A DNA stretch of 42,156 nucleotides. Origin: Gammaproteobacteria bacterium (lineage in GTDB: Bacteria > Pseudomonadota > Gammaproteobacteria > Steroidobacterales > Steroidobacteraceae). The stretch covers positions 1 through 42,156 of the forward strand of contig JAJFKF010000007.1 in NCBI GenBank assembly GCA_021773365.1. Reading direction: 5' to 3'. This document shows positions 1 through 8,074 of this stretch, piece after piece (the first letter of the stretch is position 1; every line of letters begins with the position of its first letter). The position numbers and the translations under genes were made by a program. The notes beneath the pieces are model-generated. The model ran no database searches, was not told the origin of the DNA, and was given only the letters and a program-made list of their open reading frames with translations.

Positions 1-745
1 TGGTAACAGGGTCCGGCTGCGGCTCTGCGAACGCCGCCAGCCGGCGGACTTCCTCTTCTGTGCTCCGTTCAGCCTGAACCATTGCCGTGGCGATGGAGCG
101 CACCTGCTCCGGCGCAAGAAGATCGCCCGACGGCAGGTAACTATTCATTTCCTGCAGATAGCGCCGGGCATCGGCAGCCTCGCGGTAGAGCTTCCATTCC
201 TCGAATCGCGGATGTCCCAGCAGCGAAGCCAGCTGTGAGTCATGTCGCTGCTTGAGGGTTTCCTGCTGCATACGTGCCTGTCCGGTTGCCTGCATGTCCA
301 GCGCCGCCAGGTATATCTCCATGTCTTCGACGGCATGTTCGGCCAGCAGGCTGGTGAGGCGGTCCAGCCCCTGCATGGAGATGTGCATCCAGTAGTGAAG
401 ATCGTGCAACCCGGCGCGAACCATGATCTTGCGCTGCGCAATTTCGGCGGCCCGGTAGCGGGGGTCCCTGAGCGCTTTCAGCTGCGCCGCCTGCGGTGAG
501 ACAGCGCCTGGAGACTCCACGACAGCAGACAGGTCTCCAGAAGACGGTTCAGCCTGAACCGACGCAGGCTCCACTGAAGGCGCCTGCGCGGCCTTTGCAG
601 AGGCAGAATGCAGCTCCAGCGCCTCAAGGCGGGCTGCTTGCGTGCGGACGAGAGCGCGCTCGGCGCGCAGCTGACTCAGGAGAACAGCGAGAAGCGCAGC
701 CAATGCAAGTGGAACCGCGCTGAACACGATATTGGCCCTGCCCAT
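1..745 (-). CDS. Membrane-anchored helical protein, C-terminus outside window
   Basis: An open frame runs from ATG at 745 to the window edge with no stop, giving at least 248 residues. A GAGG lies just upstream of the ATG. Residues about 5-25 form one hydrophobic segment (IVFSAVPLALAALLAVLLSQ), so the protein is probably anchored in the inner membrane with its body in the periplasm. An Ala/Pro/Glu-rich linker follows to about residue 85. After that comes a charged, probably helical domain containing LGHPRFEEWKLYREAADAR and a Gln/Glu-rich stretch. This resembles uncharacterised helical proteins of Xanthomonadales-type genomes, but I cannot name a family. It is co-directional with the TlpA/receptor module, 235 bp downstream of it. 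The coding frame is convincing; the function is unknown. Confidence 0.7.
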   Translation of the reverse strand, partial: MGRANIVFSAVPLALAALLAVLLSQLRAERALVRTQAARLEALELHSASAKAAQAPSVEPASVQAEPSSGDLSAVVESPGAVSPQAAQLKALRDPRYRAAEIAQRKIMVRAGLHDLHYWMHISMQGLDRLTSLLAEHAVEDMEIYLAALDMQATGQARMQQETLKQRHDSQLASLLGHPRFEEWKLYREAADARRYLQEMNSYLPSGDLLAPEQVRSIATAMVQAERSTEEEVRRLAAFAEPQPDPVT

Positions 746-980
746 ACACCTCGCCCGCTGCCGGAACCTGGAGACCGGGTCTACGAGTAGACAATGCCAC
801 TGATGGCGGGGGATTGAAAATGGAGTTTCCGCACGGCGCTCTGCAGCCTGATGTCAGAACGAATCGAGCGCCCGGCTGTGCCAGGCGCCTGAAGACATCT
901 TCAGCTCAAGGGGTTCTCGCGAAAGACGCGGCGCAAGCCTGCCGCAGGCGGAGATTTTCAGCCGGGAGATTGAGGCGAAT
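746..980. other. Intergenic region with two short inverted repeats
   Basis: No gene is visible here. Two short inverted repeats stand out. GTCTAC-GA-GTAGAC lies at 779-792, about 34 bp upstream of the partial gene's start. CTGAAGA-CA-TCTTCAG lies at 889-904 and shares the core AAGAC(A/G)TCTT with the palindrome at 19683-19696 in the second module. Either could be an operator or a weak hairpin. Neither is followed by a T-run on either strand, so I do not call a terminator. Confidence 0.3.
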
Positions 981-2153
981 CTACTGCGCCAGCAGGCGCT
1001 TCACTTCGGTATGCAGTTTCTCGCCGCGAGCATCAGCAGCGGCGACGCGGCCTTCCTTGTCCAGCAGGAACATGGCGGGAATGGCGTTGATACCGAACGC
1101 CTTCGCGTATTCATTGTTGAAGCCCTTGCCGTCGAAGTGCTGGGGCCAGGGCATTTCACGCCCGGCCACGAAATCGAGCAGCTTCTGGCGATCCTTCTGT
1201 TCATCGAGCGAAATGCCGATGACTTCGAATCCCGCGTCGTTGTAGGCCGCATACACCTTCTTGACGTTGGGTAGTTCGGCGATACAGGGCCCGCACCATG
1301 TGGCCCAGAAGTCGACCAGCACCACCTTGCCGCGCATCTTTGCGAGATCGACATTGCGCCCGTCCACCGCCGTGAACTGGATCGAGCCGATCCGGGCCGC
1401 CCGCACTCTGGCCGCTTCCGCCGCCGCTTCCCGTGCCACTTTCTGCTTCTCCGCGGCCTCCTTCATGGCCGCCGCAAGCGGGGTCGATTGCAGCATGGTT
1501 TCAAATTCACTGGCCTGCTGCTCGTAGCGGCTGCTTTCGGCGCGCAGTGCATTCAGATATTCGGTCATGACAACCACCGAGCGCGAATCCGGATACAACT
1601 CAATCATGCGCTCAGCGATGGCGCGGAAGGGCGCCAGGTCCAGCGGTGCTGATTCCCGCCGGGCCTTCATGCGTGCTTCCGCCAGCATCCAGGCAAAGGC
1701 GCCACCACGATGGCGGTCTGTGGCGTCCGGCGCCTCGATGACTGCCGTATTCAACTTCATCTGTTCATCTACAAACGCCGCACGAGCAGCGTGATCAACG
1801 ATGAAGTTGGCCTGCGTCGGTTCCCGGTCGAACCCGGGCTTGAAGCCCCTGATGAAGTAGGGCGTGGAATAGCCGGACTGCACGATCAGATCGTAGCGCT
1901 CCGGGGAATCCGGATACTTCGAAAAAAACAGGCGCGCCTTGCGCGCAAAGTCCTGATACTTGCCGTCCTCAAAAATCCAGTACTCGCGCGAAGGATGCTC
2001 TACGCCGGCGGGTGGCTTTGCCCGCCAGAATTCGAACAATGCGTCGCGTTCAAGTTTTGCCTCGGTGGGCGCCGGCTCGGCGGCAAAGCCGCCGAGCGCA
2101 AACAACATGCCGCAGAGCGGCAGCCACCGCCGTATCCATATCGCACCGCGCAT
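981..2153 (-). CDS. TlpA-family periplasmic thioredoxin-like protein (module 1)
   Basis: This 390-residue secreted protein should act as a thiol-disulphide oxidoreductase in the periplasm. It starts with a signal peptide (residues about 1-25, MRGAIWIRRWLPLCGMLFAL). A helical domain of some 220 residues with no obvious family follows, then a C-terminal TlpA/AhpC-type thioredoxin fold from about residue 255. The redox motif is WATWCGPC and the cis-proline is in NAIPAMFLLD. Family members reduce or exchange disulphides on specific partners. The start was chosen because ATG at 2153 overlaps the stop of the receptor gene as TGATG, implying translational coupling; the frame stays open further upstream but loses the signal peptide. 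A paralogue with the same layout lies at 15278-16411. The fold is sure; the partner is unknown. Confidence 0.9.
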   Translation of the reverse strand: MRGAIWIRRWLPLCGMLFALGGFAAEPAPTEAKLERDALFEFWRAKPPAGVEHPSREYWIFEDGKYQDFARKARLFFSKYPDSPERYDLIVQSGYSTPYFIRGFKPGFDREPTQANFIVDHAARAAFVDEQMKLNTAVIEAPDATDRHRGGAFAWMLAEARMKARRESAPLDLAPFRAIAERMIELYPDSRSVVVMTEYLNALRAESSRYEQQASEFETMLQSTPLAAAMKEAAEKQKVAREAAAEAARVRAARIGSIQFTAVDGRNVDLAKMRGKVVLVDFWATWCGPCIAELPNVKKVYAAYNDAGFEVIGISLDEQKDRQKLLDFVAGREMPWPQHFDGKGFNNEYAKAFGINAIPAMFLLDKEGRVAAADARGEKLHTEVKRLLAQ

Positions 2154-5100
2154 CAAAAGGACTTGGAGACACTCAGAATGTAGCGGCGCAGGCGCGGATC
2201 CACGACCACCCGACCATTGGCGACATCCTGCACCGCCGGTTCCTTGTTCAGCGCATTGATGACAGTCAGCGACACCTTGCCATCGGCCAGCCAGCGTGCC
2301 CACCACTGTTGCGCGCTGCTGTTGAATCGGGCGTCGTCGCCGAAGTCATAGGACAACTGCGGATTGAACTCGATGTAGCTTGGATACGCGGTGGAGGTGG
2401 CCGTTGAACGCCAGCCACTCTGATGATTGACGCTGAGCCCGCCATCCCAGGGACCCTGCGACCAGAAGGCTGAGCCGCTGGTGCGCACGGGCTGATGACC
2501 GAAATTGGAGGTCGGCGTCGCAGCTGGCGTGGCCATGGTAAAAGTCGGATCCGAATCAGTCCGGGCCAGCGTCAGCAGCACTTCACCGATATCGAAGACC
2601 CGCTGAAAGGTCATGCGATAGTCCCAGCCGCTGGTGGTCACGCTGGACAGGTTGATGTTGCTGGAATCCCAGCCGGTGATCAGCCCGGAGTAGCCGTTGG
2701 CGATATCAGTCGGCGTCGGGGCGGCGCGCGTGACCCGCTCGGGGAAGAAGTCGAACAGTACCTGCCAGGCCGGACCGCCGGAGCGCTCGTTGTAATCGAG
2801 CTCGTAGTAGTCCACCGAAAACGACAGGCCGGAGAACAGCTCGCCCGGTATGTCCAGCACCAGACCGATATTTCGCGAAACCGAGCGTTCCGGGTTGAGC
2901 GTCGGATTGCCGCCGGACATGTACTGGAAGGTGCCCACGACAGCCTCGCCTCCGCGCTCGTTGTCGACGTAGCCCCGCGTCGCCGTCAGCGTGGTCGTGA
3001 ACGTGCTTACCGGCGCCAGCAGATCATACAGACGCGGCGGCTTGAAGCCCTCGGCACGCGAGCCGCGCAGCGTCAGCCATTCCACTGGCTGGAACAAGGC
3101 GCGAAAGGTGGGAATGTTGATATCGCCGACGTCGGAGTAGTCCTGGTAGCGCACTGCGGCGCCCACCTCCAGGCGATGCACCAGCGGAATGTTCTGCGCA
3201 CGTGACAGCAGCGGTACGCTCAGTTCGGCGAAGGCGGCATTGGAGTCACGGCTGAAGGGGGCACTCAGCAGATACGAAGGGCCAGCCGGGGTACGATTGA
3301 ACTTGACTTCTTCCGTTGACACCTCCAATCCGGCAGCAAGGCGAATATCGCCCGCCCAGCCCGACCACAGCGTGCCATCGACGATGGCCGAGTACTGATA
3401 CACATCCGTCGTGTCCTCGTGATAGGACCCCGGCAGAAGGCTTTCGAGTACGCCCGCCGCATTCGGATTGGTGCCATTGAAACTATCGTAGGCCAGCAGT
3501 GGCGGCGAGGCGGAATTGACCGCAGCGTTCAACAGACCGAAGTTTAGACTGCCCACGATGGTGTCGTCGCGGACGATGTTGCGCGCCCAGGCGGCTGAAA
3601 CATCGTAACGCCAGCTACGCAGGAACTCGCCGCGCATGCCCAGCGTCATGCCCAGATTTTCCTGTTCGGACACGATGTGCGGCCGCGGGAGATCGTAGAA
3701 CACCTTGCTGAGAATCACCGAAGTGGAAAACGGATTGCCGGGGTAGCCCACCGGCAACGATATGCCGGTGATTGTGATCGGCGATCCGAAATACTCGTTC
3801 TCGAAGCGCGCCCATCTTCCCTCGGCGTACAGCTGCATGCTGTCGGTCAGCGCGTAATCCGCCGTGCCCGTGACGCTCATACGCTGCGCCGGATCGATGC
3901 TGTTGGAATACGGCGCCGCGTCGAAGAGTTGGGGCTCCGTCAACGTGTAGGCGCTGTTTGCAGCCGTGGTACCGCTGGAACCGACGGGGATGCCCACCAC
4001 ATGTGTGCTCTCGCCCGGCAGGGCGGCACCCGGCGAGGCCACCGGATAGAAACCACTCGCCAGCGTGCCGGGGCCGGCGGAAGGGCTGAACAGGAAGCTG
4101 GTGCTGGTACTGCCGAATACCCGCGAGTCATATGTTGACGTAAACCAGCGATCACGCGCGGCGAGACCATTCTGGTCTTCCAGCGAGGCGGTAATGAAGG
4201 TACCCAGCTTGCCGCTGCGGAAGCCGCCGGTCATGCTGATGGTCTTCTGCGCCACATCGGTATCAAACGGCGTCTCGTAGGACGCACGAGCCTCGATGCC
4301 GCTGTAGCGCTCTTTGAGCACGATGTTGATCACACCGGCAATGGCCTCGGAACCGTAGATGGCGCCCGCACCCTGCGGCAGGATGTCGATGCGCTCGATG
4401 GCCGAGACCGGAATACCGTCAACGCTGAAATCCTCGCGCCCGCCGGCGCCGCCTGGCGCCTCCTGGCCGGTGTGCGGCACGCGACGGCCGTTGACGAGGA
4501 TCAATGTGGAATTGCCACCCAGGCCGCGCAGATTGAAGGATGTACTTACAGTTTGCGCACGCGAGGTGCCGGAGTTCTGCAGGTTGTCGTTGAAGCCGAT
4601 GGAAGCGGCCAACTGCGGAATCGCCCAGCGGATATCCGCCAGCCGGTTGACGCCGCGGCGCTCCAGCTCCACCTGGTTGATCGAGTACACCGGAATGGCG
4701 GTCACTTCGCTGTTCAACGTGCGGATGCGCGAACCGGTAACCACAACCTCCGTCGAGGTGTCCTTGCTGTCCTTGCGCGCTGCCGACTTGCTTTCGTCAT
4801 CAACTTCATCAGCTGATTCCGCCGGTGTGGTATCGACGCGCGCCAATGTCAGATTCGGAGAATATCGTGCCGGCGCCGAGGCGGTTTCCCGCGTTGCCAC
4901 GCCCACAGTATCGCCGGACTTTCGTCCCGGACGAATGGACACTGTTCGATCATTGACGAACTCGAATGTCAGCCCGGTGCCGCTGAGCAGCGCCTGCAGG
5001 CTTTCCTGTGGCGACAACCCGGCCCTGGCGCCGCGCGAGTCCAGACCGGCGGCAATCTCGGAGACGTAAACCAGTTGCAGCCCGGTGGCCTGCGCAAAGC

Positions 5101-5233
5101 TCTTCAGCGCCTTGGGCAGCGGCTGGGCTTCAATGGCGTCCACCGAGGTCGTGGTTGCCCAGGCATGCGATGACGCTGTGGCCATCATCACGCCGATGAA
5201 CAACGAAAGAAAAATTCGATTACTTTGCTGCAT
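2153..5233 (-). CDS. TonB-dependent receptor with N-terminal STN signalling domain (module 1)
   Basis: This 1026-residue outer-membrane receptor should import a ligand using TonB energy and also signal its presence. After a signal peptide (1-26) comes an STN domain (about 36-102, LPKALKSFAQATGLQLVYVS), which in FecA-type receptors contacts FecR. An acidic linker leads to the TEVVVTGSRI segment near residue 165. The plug follows (FNLRGLGGNSTLILVNGRRVP; IERIDILPQGAGAIYGSEAI), then a long beta-barrel ending in a terminal Phe (LSVSKSF). AGGGG precedes the ATG by 5 nt. The gene lies 86 bp after fecR and has its own promoter-like motif at 5294-5333. It is coupled to the downstream thioredoxin gene. 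Substrate cannot be read from sequence; siderophores, peptides and glycans are all possible. Confidence 0.93.
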   Translation of the reverse strand: MQQSNRIFLSLFIGVMMATASSHAWATTTSVDAIEAQPLPKALKSFAQATGLQLVYVSEIAAGLDSRGARAGLSPQESLQALLSGTGLTFEFVNDRTVSIRPGRKSGDTVGVATRETASAPARYSPNLTLARVDTTPAESADEVDDESKSAARKDSKDTSTEVVVTGSRIRTLNSEVTAIPVYSINQVELERRGVNRLADIRWAIPQLAASIGFNDNLQNSGTSRAQTVSTSFNLRGLGGNSTLILVNGRRVPHTGQEAPGGAGGREDFSVDGIPVSAIERIDILPQGAGAIYGSEAIAGVINIVLKERYSGIEARASYETPFDTDVAQKTISMTGGFRSGKLGTFITASLEDQNGLAARDRWFTSTYDSRVFGSTSTSFLFSPSAGPGTLASGFYPVASPGAALPGESTHVVGIPVGSSGTTAANSAYTLTEPQLFDAAPYSNSIDPAQRMSVTGTADYALTDSMQLYAEGRWARFENEYFGSPITITGISLPVGYPGNPFSTSVILSKVFYDLPRPHIVSEQENLGMTLGMRGEFLRSWRYDVSAAWARNIVRDDTIVGSLNFGLLNAAVNSASPPLLAYDSFNGTNPNAAGVLESLLPGSYHEDTTDVYQYSAIVDGTLWSGWAGDIRLAAGLEVSTEEVKFNRTPAGPSYLLSAPFSRDSNAAFAELSVPLLSRAQNIPLVHRLEVGAAVRYQDYSDVGDINIPTFRALFQPVEWLTLRGSRAEGFKPPRLYDLLAPVSTFTTTLTATRGYVDNERGGEAVVGTFQYMSGGNPTLNPERSVSRNIGLVLDIPGELFSGLSFSVDYYELDYNERSGGPAWQVLFDFFPERVTRAAPTPTDIANGYSGLITGWDSSNINLSSVTTSGWDYRMTFQRVFDIGEVLLTLARTDSDPTFTMATPAATPTSNFGHQPVRTSGSAFWSQGPWDGGLSVNHQSGWRSTATSTAYPSYIEFNPQLSYDFGDDARFNSSAQQWWARWLADGKVSLTVINALNKEPAVQDVANGRVVVDPRLRRYILSVSKSF

Positions 5234-5293
5234 GTTGACCCCTGGAGAGGCTGGCTCTCGTCTGACGAATCGCAGGGCATGTGCCCGCTTCCG

Positions 5294-5333
5294 GGGGTGT
5301 AGAGGCTGCGCGGCGAGAATCAGGTACCAGAAT
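5294..5333 (-). promoter_or_regulatory. Two-block promoter-like motif before the module 1 receptor
   Basis: Read on the minus strand, ATTCTGGTACCTGATT (5333-5318) is followed after 13 nt by CTCTACACCCC (5304-5294). The same two blocks at the same spacing occur before the sigma gene (7006-7045): 15 of 16 and 9 of 11 bases match. Block one overlaps the last codons of fecR, and block two ends 60 nt before the receptor ATG. This spacing and placement fit -35 and -10 recognition by an ECF sigma factor, most simply the one encoded in this module. The promoter role is inference. Confidence 0.55.
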
Positions 5334-6459
5334 CTTTTCGTACGCGAATGCTGCCAGCGGTTGCCGTCACCCGAACGTTATCCAGCCGGCGGAGAAAGCC
5401 GACGAATGACTCCGTGTCGTAGGCATTGAATATGCCGGTGATGCGCAGATCGTTCAGCGCCGCACCTTCCACTTCTATGGGTACGCGGCCATAGCGGTTG
5501 AATTCAGCGGCTACCGCGGCCAATGGTTCCTGCTCGAACATGATCTGCTGCTGCGTCCAGGCCGCCACCTTGCTGATGTCAACGTGATCGATGATCGGCG
5601 CGGCAACTTCCGGCTGTTCGGTGTTCAGCACCTTCACCTGCTCACCGGCCGTCAGTGGCCGGGACGGCGACACGATCGTGCGTTCCGCCGCTTCGCCGGT
5701 CAATCGTACCGGCGTCATGCCGGCGTTCCGGTATACGGCAACCTTGCCGGTGAGCACCGTCACCACTGTCGCATCGGACTTGCGGTACACGTCAAAGGAA
5801 GTGCCGATCGCTACCACGGCGGTATCGCCAGCCACCACGCGGAAGGGCCGCTGTGGATCGGGAGCGACATCGAACTTGGCCTGCCCGTGGTCGACCTCCA
5901 CGATCCGCTGCGTGCCCGAGAAGCGCACCTTCAGCTCCGAGCCGGAATTCAGATGCACCACCGAACCATCCGGCAGACGCCACACGCGCTGTTCACCGTG
6001 CGCCGTACGCAGTAAATCGATATCCGCGGTTGCGGCATTGCGCGCTGATTCCTGCAGGAGCCACGGCGCGGCGGCCAGCATGACGGCGCCCAGGCTGGCC
6101 GCGAGCGCCCAATGCCGGATGCGCCCGGGCCGCGCGGGCCGTGCAATACGCACCGGCGCTTCTGTGCCGGAGGCAGGTGGCGACAGGGTTACCACCCTGT
6201 CGGACTCCAGCCGGGCTCGCTCCAACAGACCCTGCATGTCAGTTCCAGGCTCATCCGGCAACGCATTGAAGCCGCGCGCCAGCGCTGCTACTGCCAGGTA
6301 CTCACTGACATGCAATGGCGAGGTACGCAGCCAGGCGGTGAATGCTGTACGTTCACGCGCCGCCAGCGGTCCGTCACGATGCGCAACAAACCATTCTGCC
6401 GCCTGCCGGGCGACGACCGCCTGGACATCCTGTTCCTGCCTGTGTTGATCGGTATTCAT
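5320..6459 (-). CDS. FecR-family anti-sigma factor / regulator (module 1)
   Basis: A 379-residue single-pass inner-membrane regulator that should hold or activate the adjacent ECF sigma factor and read the receptor's STN domain from the periplasm. Residues about 10-75 look like the cytoplasmic FecR N-terminal (DUF4880) domain (AAEWFVAHRDGPLAARER, AFTAWLRTSPLHVSEYLAV). One membrane segment lies near 113-132. The FecR domain follows (RTAHGEQRVWRLPDGSVVHL, SELKVRF, GTSFDVYR, VTVLTGKVAVY). The C-terminal DUF4974/STN-like part is near 300-375 (EPLAAVAAEFNRYGRVPIEV). The ATG at 6459 overlaps the sigma stop by 4 bp (ATGA), which decides the start over a longer in-frame extension. The family assignment is firm. 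Confidence 0.93.
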   Translation of the reverse strand: MNTDQHRQEQDVQAVVARQAAEWFVAHRDGPLAARERTAFTAWLRTSPLHVSEYLAVAALARGFNALPDEPGTDMQGLLERARLESDRVVTLSPPASGTEAPVRIARPARPGRIRHWALAASLGAVMLAAAPWLLQESARNAATADIDLLRTAHGEQRVWRLPDGSVVHLNSGSELKVRFSGTQRIVEVDHGQAKFDVAPDPQRPFRVVAGDTAVVAIGTSFDVYRKSDATVVTVLTGKVAVYRNAGMTPVRLTGEAAERTIVSPSRPLTAGEQVKVLNTEQPEVAAPIIDHVDISKVAAWTQQQIMFEQEPLAAVAAEFNRYGRVPIEVEGAALNDLRITGIFNAYDTESFVGFLRRLDNVRVTATAGSIRVRKDSGT

Positions 6460-6977
6460 GCCATTCGCGCCATACGTTTGCGGCAGTGGGCCAGCGCCTG
6501 CACCAGATACTTCTTGACCATGTTGCTGGAGATACCGAGTCGGGCCGCAATTTCTGCGTAGGACAGGCCTTCGCGATACTGCATCAGCACCGCAGCCTGA
6601 CACTTGGCCGGCAGCTGCCCCAGCACCTCTCCCAGCCGCTGCTGGCGATGCTCGGCATCGACAGCCTCCTCCAGCACCGGCAGATCAGCCAGCTCCACTT
6701 CGACCTGCGGCGACTCCACGTCGATCCAGGTCTTCTGCTGGCGTTCAAGCACGGCCTGCTCCTTCACCAGGTTGCGGGCCACCGTATACAGATAGGCCTC
6801 GGGATTACGCAGTACTTCGGTCTCGCTGACCCGCAGCATGCGCAGATACACCTCCTGGGTGAGGTCCTGGGCATCGCCCTTGGCGCGGATGCGACGGCGA
6901 AAGAAGCTGCGCAGCACACCCTCATTCTGCGCAAAAAGCTTTTTAATCAATGATTTACCTGAATTCTGGGCCGGCAC
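6456..6977 (-). CDS. ECF RNA polymerase sigma factor, FecI type (module 1)
   Basis: A 173-residue sigma-70 family factor with only regions 2 and 4, as in extracytoplasmic-function sigmas. Region 2 is seen in GDAQDLTQEVYLRMLRVSE and NPEAYLYTVARNLVKEQAV; region 4 in LPAKCQAAVLMQYREGLSYA and ARLGISSNMVKKYLVQAL. It should direct polymerase to the module's own promoters. The start is GTG at 6977 with GGAG 6 nt upstream; a TTG nine codons later is the alternative. It is the first gene of a co-directional unit with fecR (4-bp overlap), receptor and TlpA. A promoter-like motif with a 12-bp palindrome lies 29-68 nt upstream of the start, suggesting autoregulation. Confidence 0.9.
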   Translation of the reverse strand: MPAQNSGKSLIKKLFAQNEGVLRSFFRRRIRAKGDAQDLTQEVYLRMLRVSETEVLRNPEAYLYTVARNLVKEQAVLERQQKTWIDVESPQVEVELADLPVLEEAVDAEHRQQRLGEVLGQLPAKCQAAVLMQYREGLSYAEIAARLGISSNMVKKYLVQALAHCRKRMARMA

Positions 6978-7005
6978 GTACTGCTCCGGGTGCTGGGTAT
7001 CCGCA

Positions 7006-7045
7006 GGGGTTAAGAGCCCGGCGGACGGTAATCAGGTACCTGAAT
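7006..7045 (-). promoter_or_regulatory. Two-block promoter-like motif before the module 1 sigma gene
   Basis: On the minus strand ATTCAGGTACCTGATT (7045-7030) is followed after 13 nt by CTCTTAACCCC (7016-7006). It includes the perfect palindrome TCAGGTACCTGA (7032-7043). The matching pair upstream of the receptor gene has identical spacing. The second block ends 28 nt before the GTG start of the sigma gene. I infer an autoregulated ECF promoter, possibly overlapped by an operator. Confidence 0.55.
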
Positions 7046-7073
7046 TTACGCCCCCTGGGCTGGAATACCGCGC

Positions 7074-7526
7074 TCAGTCCTTGCGTCCGAACAATCGTCC
7101 CAGCAAGCCCGGCCTGCGCGCCGTGTCTTCCGGGCTGTCCTCGCTATCCTTATCCGCCACCGCCTGGGACGACCGGGGCGGCGTGGACGATGCCGACGGC
7201 TTCACAGGCGGGGCGGAGCTGTTGTAGGGATCGAAACCGGACTGCTTTCGCGCCTGCGTGGCCTGCTTGCGGCGCTTGCCGGTAGACAGCGGATCGTCCG
7301 CGATCTGCAGATTGGCCTCCAGTTTCTTCAGACGTTTGGTGTCAACGTCCTGCCCGTAGATGCCGGTCTTCATCTGCCACTCCCACACGGCATTGCCCCG
7401 GGAGTCGAAGCTCACCCGGCCGGATTTCTTCTCCTCTTCGGTCACCTTGCCTGGTTCACTGCCTGACGCCTCGCCCGGCTTGTGCTGCGCCGCGGGGTCG
7501 TCGGATTGCGATTTGGTATCGCTCAT
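7074..7526 (-). CDS. Small hydrophilic conserved protein, function unknown
   Basis: A 150-residue soluble protein without signal peptide or membrane segment. The ends are low-complexity and charged (Ser/Asp/Glu/Pro). The middle carries a compact conserved-looking block, GRVSFDSRGNAVWEWQMKTG followed by a Lys/Leu-rich stretch and LQIADDPLS. I recognise this as a type of short hypothetical protein found in gammaproteobacteria but know no function. It ends with a basic tail (LLGRLFGRKD). It lies upstream of the sigma operon on the same strand and 64 bp after the GDCCVxC gene. A weak -10-like TAGTAT lies 6 nt before the ATG and no clear ribosome site is seen. The coding call is good; no role is assigned. 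Confidence 0.75.
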   Translation of the reverse strand: MSDTKSQSDDPAAQHKPGEASGSEPGKVTEEEKKSGRVSFDSRGNAVWEWQMKTGIYGQDVDTKRLKKLEANLQIADDPLSTGKRRKQATQARKQSGFDPYNSSAPPVKPSASSTPPRSSQAVADKDSEDSPEDTARRPGLLGRLFGRKD

Positions 7527-7590
7527 GGACTGATACTACGGAGATTCACGGGCAGGGGCTATGAAAAGGAATCGCGCGACCGGTGAATCG

Positions 7591-7956
7591 CTATTCCTCA
7601 CGCTCGCGCTTGAGCGTCTCGCGCAGTTCGCCTACGTGCCGGCGTATGGACTGCCCGGCCTCTTCCAGCTCGCGACGTTGTTCGTTCGGACAAACCACCG
7701 TGGCATAGGAACAATACACACAGCAGTCCCCGTAGATGGGTTTGAGCACCTTGCCGCAGCCGCTGCAGGTATAGAAATGCAACTCTCCGGTTTCCGGCAT
7801 GGTTTCCTCGCGGCGAAAGCCGCAGGCCGGGCAGGTGATGGATGTTTCAAGGACAAGGGATCGGCCGGCCTGAAGGGCCAGCACTTCCAGCGTATCGGCT
7901 TCATCGTCAATCGCGGCCTCGGCCTTGCCCGGGAACCACGCGGGGGTTTGCGCCAT
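7591..7956 (-). CDS. GDCCVxC-domain zinc-ribbon-like protein
   Basis: A 121-residue protein. A central block has one CxxC in ITCPACGFRREETMPE and a second in YTCSGCGKVLKP. The GDCCVYCSYATVVCPNEQ signature of the GDCCVxC family follows, and the C-terminus is a charged helix (RRELEEAGQSIRRHVGELRE). Known members are small Cys-rich proteins of unknown role, some with selenocysteine in the signature; here every position is Cys and there is no in-frame TGA. The N-terminal 45 residues and the C-terminal helix make it longer than the usual form of about 70 residues. I chose ATG at 7956 (AAGG 9 nt upstream) over a GTG at 8043. Metal or thiol chemistry is likely but unproven. Confidence 0.8.
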   Translation of the reverse strand: MAQTPAWFPGKAEAAIDDEADTLEVLALQAGRSLVLETSITCPACGFRREETMPETGELHFYTCSGCGKVLKPIYGDCCVYCSYATVVCPNEQRRELEEAGQSIRRHVGELRETLKREREE

Positions 7957-8074
7957 TGAAGGTGCCTTGACTACTGCTGGCGCGCAGAGTAGCGGTGCGC
8001 GCGCACAATGAGAAGACCCCCGGCAAAGGAAATCGGCCAGCACATACCGGCGTTTCAGGTCAAAATCACGTCAA

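Noticed and set aside
5591-6448. Long plus-strand ORF opposite fecR of module 1
   Set aside because: Shadow of the FecR gene; Arg/Ser/Ala-rich with no family features.
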